In this document: positions 21,061 through 30,983 of the stretch, piece by piece
Numbering within the stretch: position 1 is the stretch's first letter
How the letters are laid out: every line of letters starts with the position of its first letter
Assembly (NCBI GenBank): GCA_024279865.1
Contig: JAJRRC010000051.1
Location: 1-34,099, forward strand
DNA length: 34,099 nucleotides
Source of the DNA: Planctomycetota bacterium
Lineage (GTDB): Bacteria; Planctomycetota; Phycisphaerae; Phycisphaerales; Phycisphaeraceae
Direction of reading: 5' to 3'
Program-made: the position numbers and the translations under genes
Notes under the pieces: model-generated
Told to the model about the DNA's origin: nothing
What the model saw: the letters and a program-made list of their open reading frames with translations, nothing else
Databases searched by the model: none

Positions 21061-23105
21061 ATATACTGATTGGCCAATACAGTCTAGCTTTTGCTGCAGT
21101 CGTGGCCGTGATCGTCATACTCTGCAGTGCGATTCATTTAGCCAAGCCTGCGTGGCCCACCTTGAAATTAGCGCGTTGGCTGGTGGGTTTGTTTTTTCTT
21201 TTGCTTTGTGTCTGCAGCGGGTCTTTGTGGATTGCGTTTTTGAGCGATGATTTTACGGTGGCATACGTTGCGGGCTACTCTGAACATGCGTTGCCGACGG
21301 CTTATAAAATGGCAGCCTTCTGGGCGGGTCAAGAAGGAAGCCTCTTGTTGTGGGCGGTATTGCTTGGGGGCATGAGTGCGGTGGCTGTGTTTCAATGGCG
21401 TCATCATACCGGTCGCCAGGCAGTGGGCGAGTTGTTTGGGTTGATGCTGGTGAGCGGTTTTTTTGCGGTGTTGATGGTCTTTGCCGCCAATCCTTTTAAA
21501 CTGATGGAACAAGTGGTCACCGATGGGAACGGCCTCAATCCCATGCTGCAAGATCCTGCGATGATTGCCCATCCACCTCTTTTATTCATCGGCTACGCAG
21601 GCTACACCATTCCCTTTGCAGCGATGATTGGAGCTCTTTTTGCTGGTGGAAAGGATTTTCACTGGATATTGGCCATGCGTCGATGGTTGATATTTTCATG
21701 GCTATTTTTGACCATGGGGATCATGTTGGGCGCTTGGTGGGCTTACATCGAACTGGGCTGGGGAGGCTACTGGGCCCGGGACCCTGTTGAAAACGCATCG
21801 TTACTTCCTTGGTTAACGGGTACGGCATTGCTGCACTCGATTGTGATTCCACAACTCAAACGATGGAATGTTTTTCTGGTCACGCTCTCCTTTTTACTAT
21901 GCTTGTTTGGAACCTATATCACACGCAGCGGCGTGATTCAATCAGTCCATGCGTTTGGTGAATCATTGGTCGGGACTTTTTTCCTGATCTTCTTAGGCGT
22001 TTGTGCCGTGCTGAGTTTGGTCTTGATTTTCTGGCGGTTTCGAAGCCTGCAGTCCGGGCAGTGTATTGACCATGTATTCAGTAAGCCGGGATTATTTTTG
22101 ATCACCAATATCCTGTTGACCTTGATGATGTTGATCACGTTGGTGGGAACGATTTTTCCCTTGATTAGCAGTTTGTTTATGCCTGAGCCTGTGAGTGTGG
22201 GGCCTGCGTTTTACAATCAAGTGATCTTGCCTTTGGCGATTGTGGTCTTTGCGATCATGTGTCTGGGTCCCATGTTGACGTTGGCTCCGGACGTGAGTGA
22301 TCGAATCAAACGGGGGATTCAATTGCCCAGCTTGTTGGCGGTGATTGCAGTGGGCGTGGCCTATTTTGTCGTAGGTATTGTGAACCCATGGTCCTTGGTT
22401 TGCACGGGTCTTGCCGTTTTCGGTTTTGCAGTGATCCTTGCGCAGTTGTATGTGGCCTGTGGTGAATATCGTCAGACTCATGATGTTTCTGGCCCCCAGG
22501 CGATCATCCTCATGATCGATGCCAATCATCGACGTTACGGCGGACAGACGATTCATTTGGGAATGCTCTTGTTCATGATCGGTGTGGTCGGGTCCGGCGT
22601 CTATGGCACAAGTGAAAATCATCGCATGGACTCCGGCGACGAAATTAAAATCGGCAACCAAACACTGACCTATTACAAACTCGCTGAAGCCAAACGGGGG
22701 AATTACACCGCCGTCGAAACAAAAATGACTTTGACCGATGCCAATGGAGCGGTTCGCCCCTTGCAGCCTGAACTGCGGTTTTATCCCAAGTCCGAAAAAG
22801 CCAACACCCATGTGGGACTGGACTGTTCTTTGAGCCGAGATATTTATGTGACCCTCTCTGGCTGGGAAGCTGGAGGGACCGTTGCTGCATTGGTGGTGCG
22901 GGTGAACCCCTTGGTGACGTGGATATGGATTGGTAGCGTGATCGCCACGCTCGGAGCCATGTTCAGTATGCTTCCTGCCTTGCTCAAACCTGCTGGGGTG
23001 TGTCGCCCTCATGTCGCGAGGCCTCTTCAAACAGAACAAACCAATTTGGCGGTGGCAACCACGCCCTTGACTTCCAAATCTGAAAAAGGAAATTGTGAAT
23101 CATGA
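21057..23105 (+). CDS. ccmF: cytochrome c heme lyase subunit CcmF
   Basis: A 682-aa polytopic inner-membrane protein that joins heme from CcmE to apocytochrome CXXCH motifs. The family landmarks are present: GQEGSLLLWA, AHPPLLFIGYAG (His 172), the tryptophan-rich periplasmic loop GWGGYWARDPVENASLLPW, LLHS (His 260), SVHAFGE (His 298) and GGQTIHLGM (His 500), corresponding to the four conserved CcmF histidines. In the W-rich motif the usual W-D before PVEN reads R-D (WARDPVEN). The periplasmic C-terminal domain (about 515-640) is present. It overlaps ccmE and the next gene by 4 nt each, so translation is coupled. Confidence 0.96.
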   Translation: MNILIGQYSLAFAAVVAVIVILCSAIHLAKPAWPTLKLARWLVGLFFLLLCVCSGSLWIAFLSDDFTVAYVAGYSEHALPTAYKMAAFWAGQEGSLLLWAVLLGGMSAVAVFQWRHHTGRQAVGELFGLMLVSGFFAVLMVFAANPFKLMEQVVTDGNGLNPMLQDPAMIAHPPLLFIGYAGYTIPFAAMIGALFAGGKDFHWILAMRRWLIFSWLFLTMGIMLGAWWAYIELGWGGYWARDPVENASLLPWLTGTALLHSIVIPQLKRWNVFLVTLSFLLCLFGTYITRSGVIQSVHAFGESLVGTFFLIFLGVCAVLSLVLIFWRFRSLQSGQCIDHVFSKPGLFLITNILLTLMMLITLVGTIFPLISSLFMPEPVSVGPAFYNQVILPLAIVVFAIMCLGPMLTLAPDVSDRIKRGIQLPSLLAVIAVGVAYFVVGIVNPWSLVCTGLAVFGFAVILAQLYVACGEYRQTHDVSGPQAIILMIDANHRRYGGQTIHLGMLLFMIGVVGSGVYGTSENHRMDSGDEIKIGNQTLTYYKLAEAKRGNYTAVETKMTLTDANGAVRPLQPELRFYPKSEKANTHVGLDCSLSRDIYVTLSGWEAGGTVAALVVRVNPLVTWIWIGSVIATLGAMFSMLPALLKPAGVCRPHVARPLQTEQTNLAVATTPLTSKSEKGNCES

Positions 23106-24256
23106 AAATCACCTCGTCCATTTCAATGAGCATGGTTGTGTTACTGGTCAGCATGGGCTGGAGCTTGCAGGTTCCGACTTCTGTTTATGCCGTCTCAGAA
23201 GTGAAAACGCCCACGCCCAAATCGCATCCCGTGATTCAACACGCCGCCACGCAGCCGGCAGCAATCCAGTCCGCAACGACCCCGCCTAGCAGCAAAGATG
23301 TGTTGCCCAGCGGCCATCCGGCTTTGCCTGGCAGTGGACAAAAACTCGGTGCAAAACCTCCAGCCAATGCAGGTCATACTTATAACTTTCACGCGAATGT
23401 CACCTTGCAGGTCAATCGCCCGGGGACCGCAGGGCCACCTCTGAAAGGCTTGCCCGTGACGGTTTGGTTGATTCATCAAAATGAACCCTTGCGGGAATAC
23501 AAACGCCAACTGGGCGCGTCTGCAAGTTTACAAATCAAGGATGTGAAACTTTCTGTTCCGGTGATGCCATTGGTTCGGGTGACTTATGATGGCGTGGATT
23601 ACGAAGTACGTGGCCCGATTCTCAATACGCGTCAGCCTTCAGCAAAAATTGAGGTTCAAGTTTATCCCACCACGACCAGTAAGCCTCCTTTGCATGTGGC
23701 GATGCGGCATGTCATGCTTCGCCGTGGGGCTCAAGGTATTTGGGTTCATGAAGTGATTACGCTGGAAAATCCCACGCAACGCGCATGGATCAATGCTGCA
23801 AAGAAAACGCAAAATACGCCAGGCACGTTTAGTCTGAAGTTGCCTCAGGATGTGGGAGAAATCCGATTGGGGAAAGGGTTTTCCAGTCAGTACACCCGCT
23901 ATGAGGGAGGGGTGCTTAAGTTAGACAATCCGGTGAATCCGGGTACGAATTCTTTTGAAATTGACTATGCGGTGAAGGTTGTGAATGGGAAATGTGTTTT
24001 GACGCTTCAAACATCTGAGTCGGTGAAGCATTTGATGGTCTTTGTGCCAGAAGATTTGGTGGTGCTCAAAACCACAGGCTTTGCCGAGGAATCTGAGGCC
24101 AGTCTTTCAGAAAAGAAAGTTAATGTGTATCAAAGTAAAAATTTGCCAAGCCAAGTGGTCGCTCGCTTGGAAATCCAAGCACCTACACCTCAAGTTGCAG
24201 TGCCCAAACAAACCGGCCCCAAAGCAATCATTCCTACCAGCAAAGGACGACCATGA
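23102..24256 (+). CDS. uncharacterised exported protein inside the ccm operon
   Basis: A 384-aa protein with signal peptide (about 1-30, ending VYA). A Pro/Thr/Ala-rich stretch with the motif LPSGHPALPG (about 68-77) follows. Next comes a beta-rich domain (FHANVTLQVNRPG, LPVTVWLIHQNEPLREY, PLVRVTYDGVDYEVRG), a second domain (MRHVMLRRGAQGIWVHEVITLENPTQRAWI), and a Pro-rich tail. There is no CXXC thioredoxin motif, so it is not CcmG or CcmH. It overlaps both ccmF and ccmA by 4 nt (ATGA), so it is an integral operon member, in the place where other bacteria often carry ccmG/ccmH. A GHP-x-LP motif occurs, as I recall, in exported proteins beside cytochrome genes in other phyla. Its function is unknown; handling of apocytochrome or heme is a guess from position. 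Confidence 0.8.
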   Translation: MKITSSISMSMVVLLVSMGWSLQVPTSVYAVSEVKTPTPKSHPVIQHAATQPAAIQSATTPPSSKDVLPSGHPALPGSGQKLGAKPPANAGHTYNFHANVTLQVNRPGTAGPPLKGLPVTVWLIHQNEPLREYKRQLGASASLQIKDVKLSVPVMPLVRVTYDGVDYEVRGPILNTRQPSAKIEVQVYPTTTSKPPLHVAMRHVMLRRGAQGIWVHEVITLENPTQRAWINAAKKTQNTPGTFSLKLPQDVGEIRLGKGFSSQYTRYEGGVLKLDNPVNPGTNSFEIDYAVKVVNGKCVLTLQTSESVKHLMVFVPEDLVVLKTTGFAEESEASLSEKKVNVYQSKNLPSQVVARLEIQAPTPQVAVPKQTGPKAIIPTSKGRP

Positions 24257-25035
24257 CTGTCCAGGCTACAACCATCATGCCCTCTGATACCACAACGGAT
24301 GAATTGGGTACGCAATCGATTCCTGCGATCAAGGCAATTGATTTGTGTAAAATAATTGATGATCGACCGATTCTCAACGGCCTGACTTTTCAGATTGAAA
24401 CAGGGAAATGCACCGCTTTGCTCGGTGCCAACGGTGCAGGCAAAACCACCTTGATGCATATTCTTGCAACACTCAGCTCGCCCACCGCAGGCCAGCTGAA
24501 TATATTCGGCAAACCAATAACCCGATCTTCCGTGGCCACGCGACGTGAGATCGGCATGATCGGCCATCAGTCGATGCTGTATCGGGATTTGTCCGCTCTG
24601 GAAAACCTGATCTTTTTCGGCAGGTTGTACAGCGTGGATAAGCCGGCAGTGCGGGCGATGGATTTACTTCATCGCGTGGGATTGGCAGATCGCGCGCCCG
24701 ATGCCGTGCGAACGTTCAGTCGAGGCATGACCCAGCGTTTGTCGATTGCGAGAGCTTTGATGCATCATCCCAAGTTATTACTGGCGGATGAACCGTTTGC
24801 GGGATTGGATGTCCCATCGGTTTTGGCGGTGGAGCAGTTACTCGCGGATTTGGTTGAAGAAGGTTGTACCGTGGTTCTTTCGAACCATGATGTGGGGCGA
24901 ACCCTTCAAATTACGGATCATGTTCTGGTGTTACATCATGGGCAGGTTGTTTTGGATACCCCTTCGGGGTCGATCACCGAATTGCAGATTACAGAGCAAA
25001 TGTGCCGCGGCCCTGAGGGGATGGGGTCAACATGA
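24253..25035 (+). CDS. ccmA: ABC transporter ATP-binding protein CcmA
   Basis: A 260-aa cytoplasmic ATPase of the CcmABC complex, which releases holo-CcmE. Walker A (GANGAGKTT), Q-loop region (GMIGHQSMLYRDL), signature (FSRGMTQRLSIARAL), Walker B (LLLADEP) and switch His (LSNHD) are all present and intact. About 30 extra N-terminal residues precede the usual start of the fold. It begins at an ATG overlapping the preceding TGA and ends overlapping ccmB, both by 4 nt. Confidence 0.93.
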   Translation: MTVQATTIMPSDTTTDELGTQSIPAIKAIDLCKIIDDRPILNGLTFQIETGKCTALLGANGAGKTTLMHILATLSSPTAGQLNIFGKPITRSSVATRREIGMIGHQSMLYRDLSALENLIFFGRLYSVDKPAVRAMDLLHRVGLADRAPDAVRTFSRGMTQRLSIARALMHHPKLLLADEPFAGLDVPSVLAVEQLLADLVEEGCTVVLSNHDVGRTLQITDHVLVLHHGQVVLDTPSGSITELQITEQMCRGPEGMGST

Positions 25036-25709
25036 AAACCGTTTTAAGACAACTTTGGTTTCTCGTTGCCAAGGACCTTCAAATCGAAGCCCGCAGTCAT
25101 CAGACGCTGGGCTTGGTGACGGTCTTGGGTATTTTGATTTTGGTGGTCTTGGGTTTGGGGCTCGGCCGTCAAGAGTTGGCGTCGGGTTCATCGGCCACGG
25201 CCGTCTTATGGGTAGCTTATTTATTCAGCGGCGTTCTCTGCTTTGAGAAAACCATGTCCGTCGAACGCCAGGATGGCGCATTGGCTGGCCTGATGCTGGC
25301 ACCGGTGGATTGGGGACTTTTGTTTGTTGCCAAATTAATTGGCAACCTGGTTTTGCTTGGAACGCTTGTCATCATTATCACGGCAGCCGGCGTGTTGTTT
25401 TTAGGTTTCAATGTGATGGCAGGCTTTTGGCCGTTTGTGATTATTACATCACTTGGAATGTTGGGTTTTGCGGCTGTGGGGACGCTTTTTTCGGCAGCCG
25501 TGAGTTCCTCACGTTTGGCGGGGGGGTTGTTGGCGTTGTTGATTTTCCCCATTTGTTTGCCTTTGGTCATTACGTCGATCCAGATGTTGCTTTCTGTGTT
25601 TCGAGATGCCAATGAAATAGATTCTTCTGGATTGGCGATTTTAATTGCTTTTGACTGTATTTATTTGGTAATCAGCTGGTTGGTATTTGAATTGCTACTA
25701 GAACCGTAA
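25032..25709 (+). CDS. ccmB: heme exporter subunit CcmB
   Basis: A 225-aa protein with about six membrane helices. It matches CcmB in the N-terminal cytoplasmic stretch (LVAKDLQIEARSHQTL), the conserved helix and loop (ALWVAYLFSGVLCFEKTM-like, then ERQDGALAGLMLAPVDW) and the later GLLALLIFPICLPLVI. It is the membrane subunit of CcmABC. It is coupled to ccmA by a 4-nt overlap. After it the coupled chain is interrupted by 140 nt carrying repeat copy B before ccmC. Confidence 0.93.
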   Translation: MKTVLRQLWFLVAKDLQIEARSHQTLGLVTVLGILILVVLGLGLGRQELASGSSATAVLWVAYLFSGVLCFEKTMSVERQDGALAGLMLAPVDWGLLFVAKLIGNLVLLGTLVIIITAAGVLFLGFNVMAGFWPFVIITSLGMLGFAAVGTLFSAAVSSSRLAGGLLALLIFPICLPLVITSIQMLLSVFRDANEIDSSGLAILIAFDCIYLVISWLVFELLLEP

Positions 25710-25740
25710 GCATCATTGATTTCGCATGTGATACCACTCA

Positions 25741-25834
25741 CGTTTAAAACGGGTGTATTCCGTGATTCGCCGAGACTGAATTGACAAGACTTGATGAAAT
25801 TCTCAACGCGCAATAAAAATACGCAATGTGTATT
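25741..25834 (+). repeat. structured intergenic repeat, copy B
   Basis: It aligns with copy A over its length: TTTAAAACG, GTGATTCGC, GAGACTGAATTG, TTGATGAAAT, TCTCAACGC, ATACGCAATG. It splits the otherwise overlapping ccm operon between ccmB and ccmC, in the same orientation as the genes. Confidence 0.75.
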
Positions 25835-25849
25835 AGATGGGACTGAAAT

Positions 25850-26563
25850 ATGAATAAAACATTTTTTCAAAACTGGGGTTCCTTGGTTTATTGGTTTTTG
25901 ACGTTGATCGCTTTTGCGGTGGGAGTCTGGCTGGTCTTTGCAGTGGTTCCGACGGAAGAGACGATGGGGCCGATTCAAAAGATTTTTTATCTGCATTTGC
26001 CCATTGCGTTCAACGCGTTTCTCGTATGCACGGTGACGTTTGTTTGCAGTGTGGGTTACCTCTGGAAAAAGCAGGGTTATTGGGATGACTTGGCAGTGGC
26101 CTCGGCCCGTGTGGCAGTGCTGTTGTGTTCGATAGTTTTATTGACTGGGATGATCTGGGGGCACAGTGCCTGGGGCGTCTGGTGGACCTGGAGCCCACGA
26201 TTGACTTTTAGCTTGGTCTTGTGGTTACTGTATGTGGTGTATCTGGTGATTCGACCGTCGATTGAGGAAAAGGGGCGTCGCTCCTTGGTTTGTGCGGTGT
26301 ATGGCATCGTGGCGTACTTGGATGTGCCTTTGGTTTATCTTTCGGTACGGTTGATGCCTGACATTCATCCTCGGTCCATTGAATTGGCTCCAGAAATGAC
26401 ATGGGTTTTGTTGTACTGGATGTTGCCGGTGGTCATGATGACAGTGGGTCTTTTGTGTGAAGGTTATAGTGTGCAACGGCGTGTGTCTGAACAACAAAAT
26501 CAAACCCAATATGCCACGCGACAAACAGCGACATCGATACATCCAACAGGGGAATTAACATGA
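25850..26563 (+). CDS. ccmC: heme exporter/handling protein CcmC
   Basis: A 237-aa polytopic inner-membrane protein that loads heme onto CcmE. Conserved features: KIFYLHLPIA with the first heme-ligand His, the tryptophan-rich loop WGHSAWGVWWTWSPRLT, and LMPDIHPRS with the second His. In the W-rich loop the common WD-x-RLT reads WS-P-RLT. Six membrane helices are evident. GGGA lies 7-8 nt before the ATG. The stop overlaps the small ccmD-like ORF by 4 nt. Confidence 0.94.
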   Translation: MNKTFFQNWGSLVYWFLTLIAFAVGVWLVFAVVPTEETMGPIQKIFYLHLPIAFNAFLVCTVTFVCSVGYLWKKQGYWDDLAVASARVAVLLCSIVLLTGMIWGHSAWGVWWTWSPRLTFSLVLWLLYVVYLVIRPSIEEKGRRSLVCAVYGIVAYLDVPLVYLSVRLMPDIHPRSIELAPEMTWVLLYWMLPVVMMTVGLLCEGYSVQRRVSEQQNQTQYATRQTATSIHPTGELT

Positions 26564-26679
26564 ACGGCCAAACAGACCTTATTTGGGGATACGTCTTGGG
26601 ACTGGCATTGCTTTGGGGATATCTCTTGCGACTTTGGGTGCAAAAACGCCAACTCAAACGCAATAGAAGTTTTCAGTAA
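26560..26679 (+). CDS. ccmD: CcmD-like small membrane protein
   Basis: A 39-aa ORF that starts ATGA-overlapped with the ccmC stop. CAGGGGAAT serves as ribosome binding site. It has one membrane helix (LIWGYVLGLALLWGYLL) followed by a very basic tail (QKRQLKRNR). Size, topology, basic C-terminus and position directly after ccmC are those of CcmD, which helps release holo-CcmE from CcmABC. The family is too short and variable for sequence proof. Confidence 0.75.
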   Translation: MNGQTDLIWGYVLGLALLWGYLLRLWVQKRQLKRNRSFQ

Positions 26680-26804
26680 CAAGCCTTCGTAATCGCGGGT
26701 GTTTAGAGAACAAAGCAACAGCCTTGCCGATTCCCAAAAGTAAAATATTGGAGTCTAAATACAGTGTGTATAAACAATAGGACCAAATCATTTACAATTG
26801 GAAT

Positions 26805-28223
26805 ATGGAGGCTGTGTCCAACCACCAATCTGTGTCACAGGGAAAGAGCCAACCCATGAGCGGGAAAACTATTTTAATCGCTGAAGATGAAGAATGTCTC
26901 AGAGAGTCCCTCGCTGAATTGCTAACCGATAAAGGTTACACCATCATTCAAGCAGCGGATGGTCAAGAGGCCTACGAACTAATTTTAGACCGCACGTTTG
27001 ATCTGGTGCTCAGTGATATTCGGATGCCTCAGATGGACGGCATCACGCTGCTGGGACACCTCCAACAAATTCAGCCTCAGACACCTGTTATCATCGCGAC
27101 CGCATACGGGACCATTGAAAATGCCGTTCACGCCATGGCCCATGGGGCGAGGGATTATCTGCTCAAACCCGTGAACTTTGATGACCTGCTCATCAAGATC
27201 CAACGCGCGATGGATTATGGTGATATGCAAACCACGCATCGGGTGGTCACCGAACAATTGGCATCCCAGCATACATTCCACAATCTCATCGGTTCTTCCC
27301 CCTGTATGCTTCAACTGTTTGAGATGGTGCGTAAACTTTCCCAAGTGAAAAGTTCGGTCCTGATCAGTGGTGAATCAGGCACAGGCAAAGAACTCTTCGC
27401 CCGAGCGATTCATTACAACGGCCCCTTAAAGTCCAAACCCTTTATCGCAGTCAACTGCGGGGCAATCCCAGACAGTCTTATCGAGTCAGAATTGTTCGGC
27501 CATCGACGCGGGTCCTTCACCGGAGCCCATCGTGACAAAATTGGCTACTTTGAAGCCGCCAACGGCGGATCACTGTTCCTCGATGAAATCTCCACGTTGC
27601 CACTGGCTGTGCAAAGCACCCTCTTGCGTGTGCTTGAAGATCGAACGGTCACGCCCGTCGGCGACACCAATGCCAGACCTGTGGATTTACGCGTGATCGC
27701 AGCCTCGAACAAAGACCTTGAGCAAATGGTCGATGACAACGAGTTTCGTGAGGATCTGATGTATCGGCTCAATGTCGTCAAACTTCAGTTGCCTCCGCTA
27801 AGACAACGCAAAGAAGACATCCCTGCATTGGTCCACTATTTTCTGAAAAAGTATGCCAGTGAAATGAATCACAAGGTGGATTCTATTACCAACGATGCCA
27901 TGCACGCCATGTTGACCCATTCGTGGCGAGGGAATGTGCGTGAGCTGGAAAATGTGATTGAACGGGCCGTTATTTTTGCTGAAAATGGGCAAATTACCAC
28001 CGAGGAACTTCCCTTTGCCGAAGGCGCCCCCGTGACGTACCTAGCCAATGAAAACCTCAAGGAAACCATGAGGCAATTTGAACGCCAGCACATCCTCGCT
28101 TGCCTCAGTCAACATGGCTATGACAAAGCAATGGCGGCAGAGTGTCTGGGCATTGGGGTTTCGAGTCTTTATCGAAAAATTGACGAGTTGGAAATTCCCA
28201 AAGAGATGGTCAATGCAGAGTAA
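26805..28223 (+). CDS. NtrC-family sigma54-dependent response regulator
   Basis: A 472-aa activator. Receiver domain about 20-135, with acidic pocket (AEDEE), phospho-acceptor Asp 71 in LSDIRMPQMDG and Lys of DYLLKPVN. AAA+ domain about 155-385: Walker A GESGTGKE, sigma54-contacting loop GSFTGA (consensus GAFTGA, one Ala-to-Ser change), Walker B GGSLFLDEI, and arginine-finger region FREDLMYRLNVV. C-terminal Fis-type helix-turn-helix about 430-465 (DKAMAAECLGIGVSSLYRKI). It may start at 26805 or at the ATG at 26856 (MSGKTILIAED); neither has a strong ribosome binding site. No histidine kinase gene is adjacent. Its position beside the ccm operon makes it the best candidate to bind the TTCTY-N6-GAGAA dyads. 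Confidence 0.93.
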   Translation: MEAVSNHQSVSQGKSQPMSGKTILIAEDEECLRESLAELLTDKGYTIIQAADGQEAYELILDRTFDLVLSDIRMPQMDGITLLGHLQQIQPQTPVIIATAYGTIENAVHAMAHGARDYLLKPVNFDDLLIKIQRAMDYGDMQTTHRVVTEQLASQHTFHNLIGSSPCMLQLFEMVRKLSQVKSSVLISGESGTGKELFARAIHYNGPLKSKPFIAVNCGAIPDSLIESELFGHRRGSFTGAHRDKIGYFEAANGGSLFLDEISTLPLAVQSTLLRVLEDRTVTPVGDTNARPVDLRVIAASNKDLEQMVDDNEFREDLMYRLNVVKLQLPPLRQRKEDIPALVHYFLKKYASEMNHKVDSITNDAMHAMLTHSWRGNVRELENVIERAVIFAENGQITTEELPFAEGAPVTYLANENLKETMRQFERQHILACLSQHGYDKAMAAECLGIGVSSLYRKIDELEIPKEMVNAE

Positions 28224-28258
28224 AATATGCGGAGATGCAACGTTTTTTTGCATGCAAC

Positions 28259-28304
28259 AAAATAGCGCCCGGCGAGCGAGTCTGGATTGACGCGGGCTAT
28301 TTTT
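28259..28304 (+). terminator. terminator of the response regulator gene
   Basis: AAAATAGC (28259-28266) pairs with GCTATTTT (28296-28303), with an inner CCG/CGG pairing, and ends in a T-run. It lies 36 nt after the stop codon. Confidence 0.7.
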
Positions 28305-28361
28305 ACGCAACCAATTTGATCAAATAGAGCGTTTTGCGTCATTGTTTGCCGCTCCCGGACG

Positions 28362-28389
28362 CGCACGCAGTATGCGTGCGGCTGTTTTT
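28362..28389 (+). terminator. hairpin plus T-run, copy of the element at 9436-9456
   Basis: The perfect stem CGCACGC-AGTAT-GCGTGCG (28362-28380) is followed by GCTGTTTTT. Positions 28369-28389 match 9436-9456 in 19 of 21 bases. Confidence 0.6.
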
Positions 28390-28487
28390 CAAACGAATCA
28401 TTCAAGCAAAGGCGGCAAGTATTGATGCAAAATGCTCTAGATAAAAACAAGGTGTAATAGACTCTATAGCGATCAACCATACGCCTC

Positions 28488-28539
28488 AAAAAACCGAACC
28501 ACGCAAGGCAATTCATGCCAGTGCGTGGTTCGGTTTTTT
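28488..28539. terminator. strong bidirectional terminator between convergent operons
   Basis: A perfect 18-bp stem (28488-28505 with 28522-28539) starts with six A and ends with six T, so it works on both strands. The 16-nt loop contains a nested GGCA/TGCC stem. It separates the response regulator gene from atpA. Confidence 0.92.
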
Positions 28540-28565
28540 CAGTCAGTTCTTTAATTGTGGTTCAG

Positions 28566-28664
28566 AGCTTAGACGCATTGCGTATTTTAGTTGCGTGCTG
28601 AGAGTTTCATCATGCCTTGCCAATTCAGTCTCGGCGAATAACCATTCGCACGAGTTTTTTTAAA
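28566..28664 (-). repeat. structured intergenic repeat, copy C
   Basis: Read on the minus strand it contains GTGCGAATGGTTATTCGC (perfect hairpin), GAGACTGAATTG, GATGAAACTCTC and ATACGCAATGCGT, matching copies A and B. It begins 20 nt beyond the atpA stop codon and is oriented with atpA. Confidence 0.75.
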
Positions 28665-28684
28665 ATTGGCATGAATCCAAGCGA

Positions 28685-30246
<1,562 letters not shown>

Positions 30247-30250
<4 letters not shown>

Positions 30251-30855
30251 GCGTTTTCCTCGATCAATTGGGATAATTGGGTTTTCGCTTTTTCACGCCC
30301 CTCGGCGATCATTTTGCGTTTCATGATTTGAAGTTGTGTCGCCACCGAGCCATCGATGAGTCGGTCACCCACCCGCAGCTTGAGGCCGCCGATGAGGGAT
30401 TCATCGACAATTTGGTTAAGCACGACGTTTTTATCGATGGCGATACCGATTTTTGCCGCCAAGTCTTCAAGGCGTTCAGCGTCAAGTTCAGATGCCACAT
30501 AAGCATCTACTTCGACGGTGCCTTGGCGTTGGTCGACAAATTGGCCAAAGGATTTGATGATTTCCGGGAGCAAGTCCAAACGTTCCTTTTGGTTGACCAC
30601 CTGCAAAAAGCGGTAGGTCAGGTCGCTGATATTGTCCTTGAAAATCTTTTGGATACTGTCCGCTCGTTGATCGGTGGACAAGATGCGATTCGATAAGAGT
30701 CTCATGATGTCCGGCTGTTCGCCCAGCAGGGCAGTCAGTTCATTGAGTTCTTCGCCGACGGCATCGAGCTGTTCTGCTTTTTCAGCAAGTTCGATGAACG
30801 CCAGAGCGTAGACCTCTGGAACTGAGCGTGTGATTGGTTCAATGTGTTCTGGCAC
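30247..30855 (-). CDS. atpH: F-type ATP synthase subunit delta
   Basis: A 202-aa subunit that links F1 to the peripheral stalk. The helical N-terminal domain ([35 protein letters not shown]) and the C-terminal segment with the family motif ([28 protein letters not shown]) are clear. It starts with GTG at 30855; GGGAG lies about 10 nt upstream. It overlaps atpA by 4 nt. Confidence 0.95.
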
Positions 30856-30904
30856 TGATAAAATCTCCCGTCGTCTGGTTCGAATTGCGAGTGGGTTGTT
30901 CGCT

Positions 30905-30983
30905 AATGTTTATTCGCGGGTATTGAACTGATGAGTTTTGCATCAAATTCTTAACGCGTCAAAAGGATACTCATTTGAGTATC
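30905..30983 (+). repeat. structured intergenic repeat, copy D (diverged)
   Basis: It aligns with copy B: TTATTCGC, TATTGAACTGA, GCATCAAATTCTTAACGCG and a TACTCATTTGAGTA palindrome at the end. It fills the gap between atpF and atpH and is oriented against those genes, unlike copies A-C, which follow their upstream gene. Confidence 0.55.

Noticed and set aside
22092-23039. 315-codon minus-strand ORF opposite ccmF
   Set aside because: It is His/Gln/Arg-rich, as expected from the reverse complement of membrane-protein codons; ccmF is certain.
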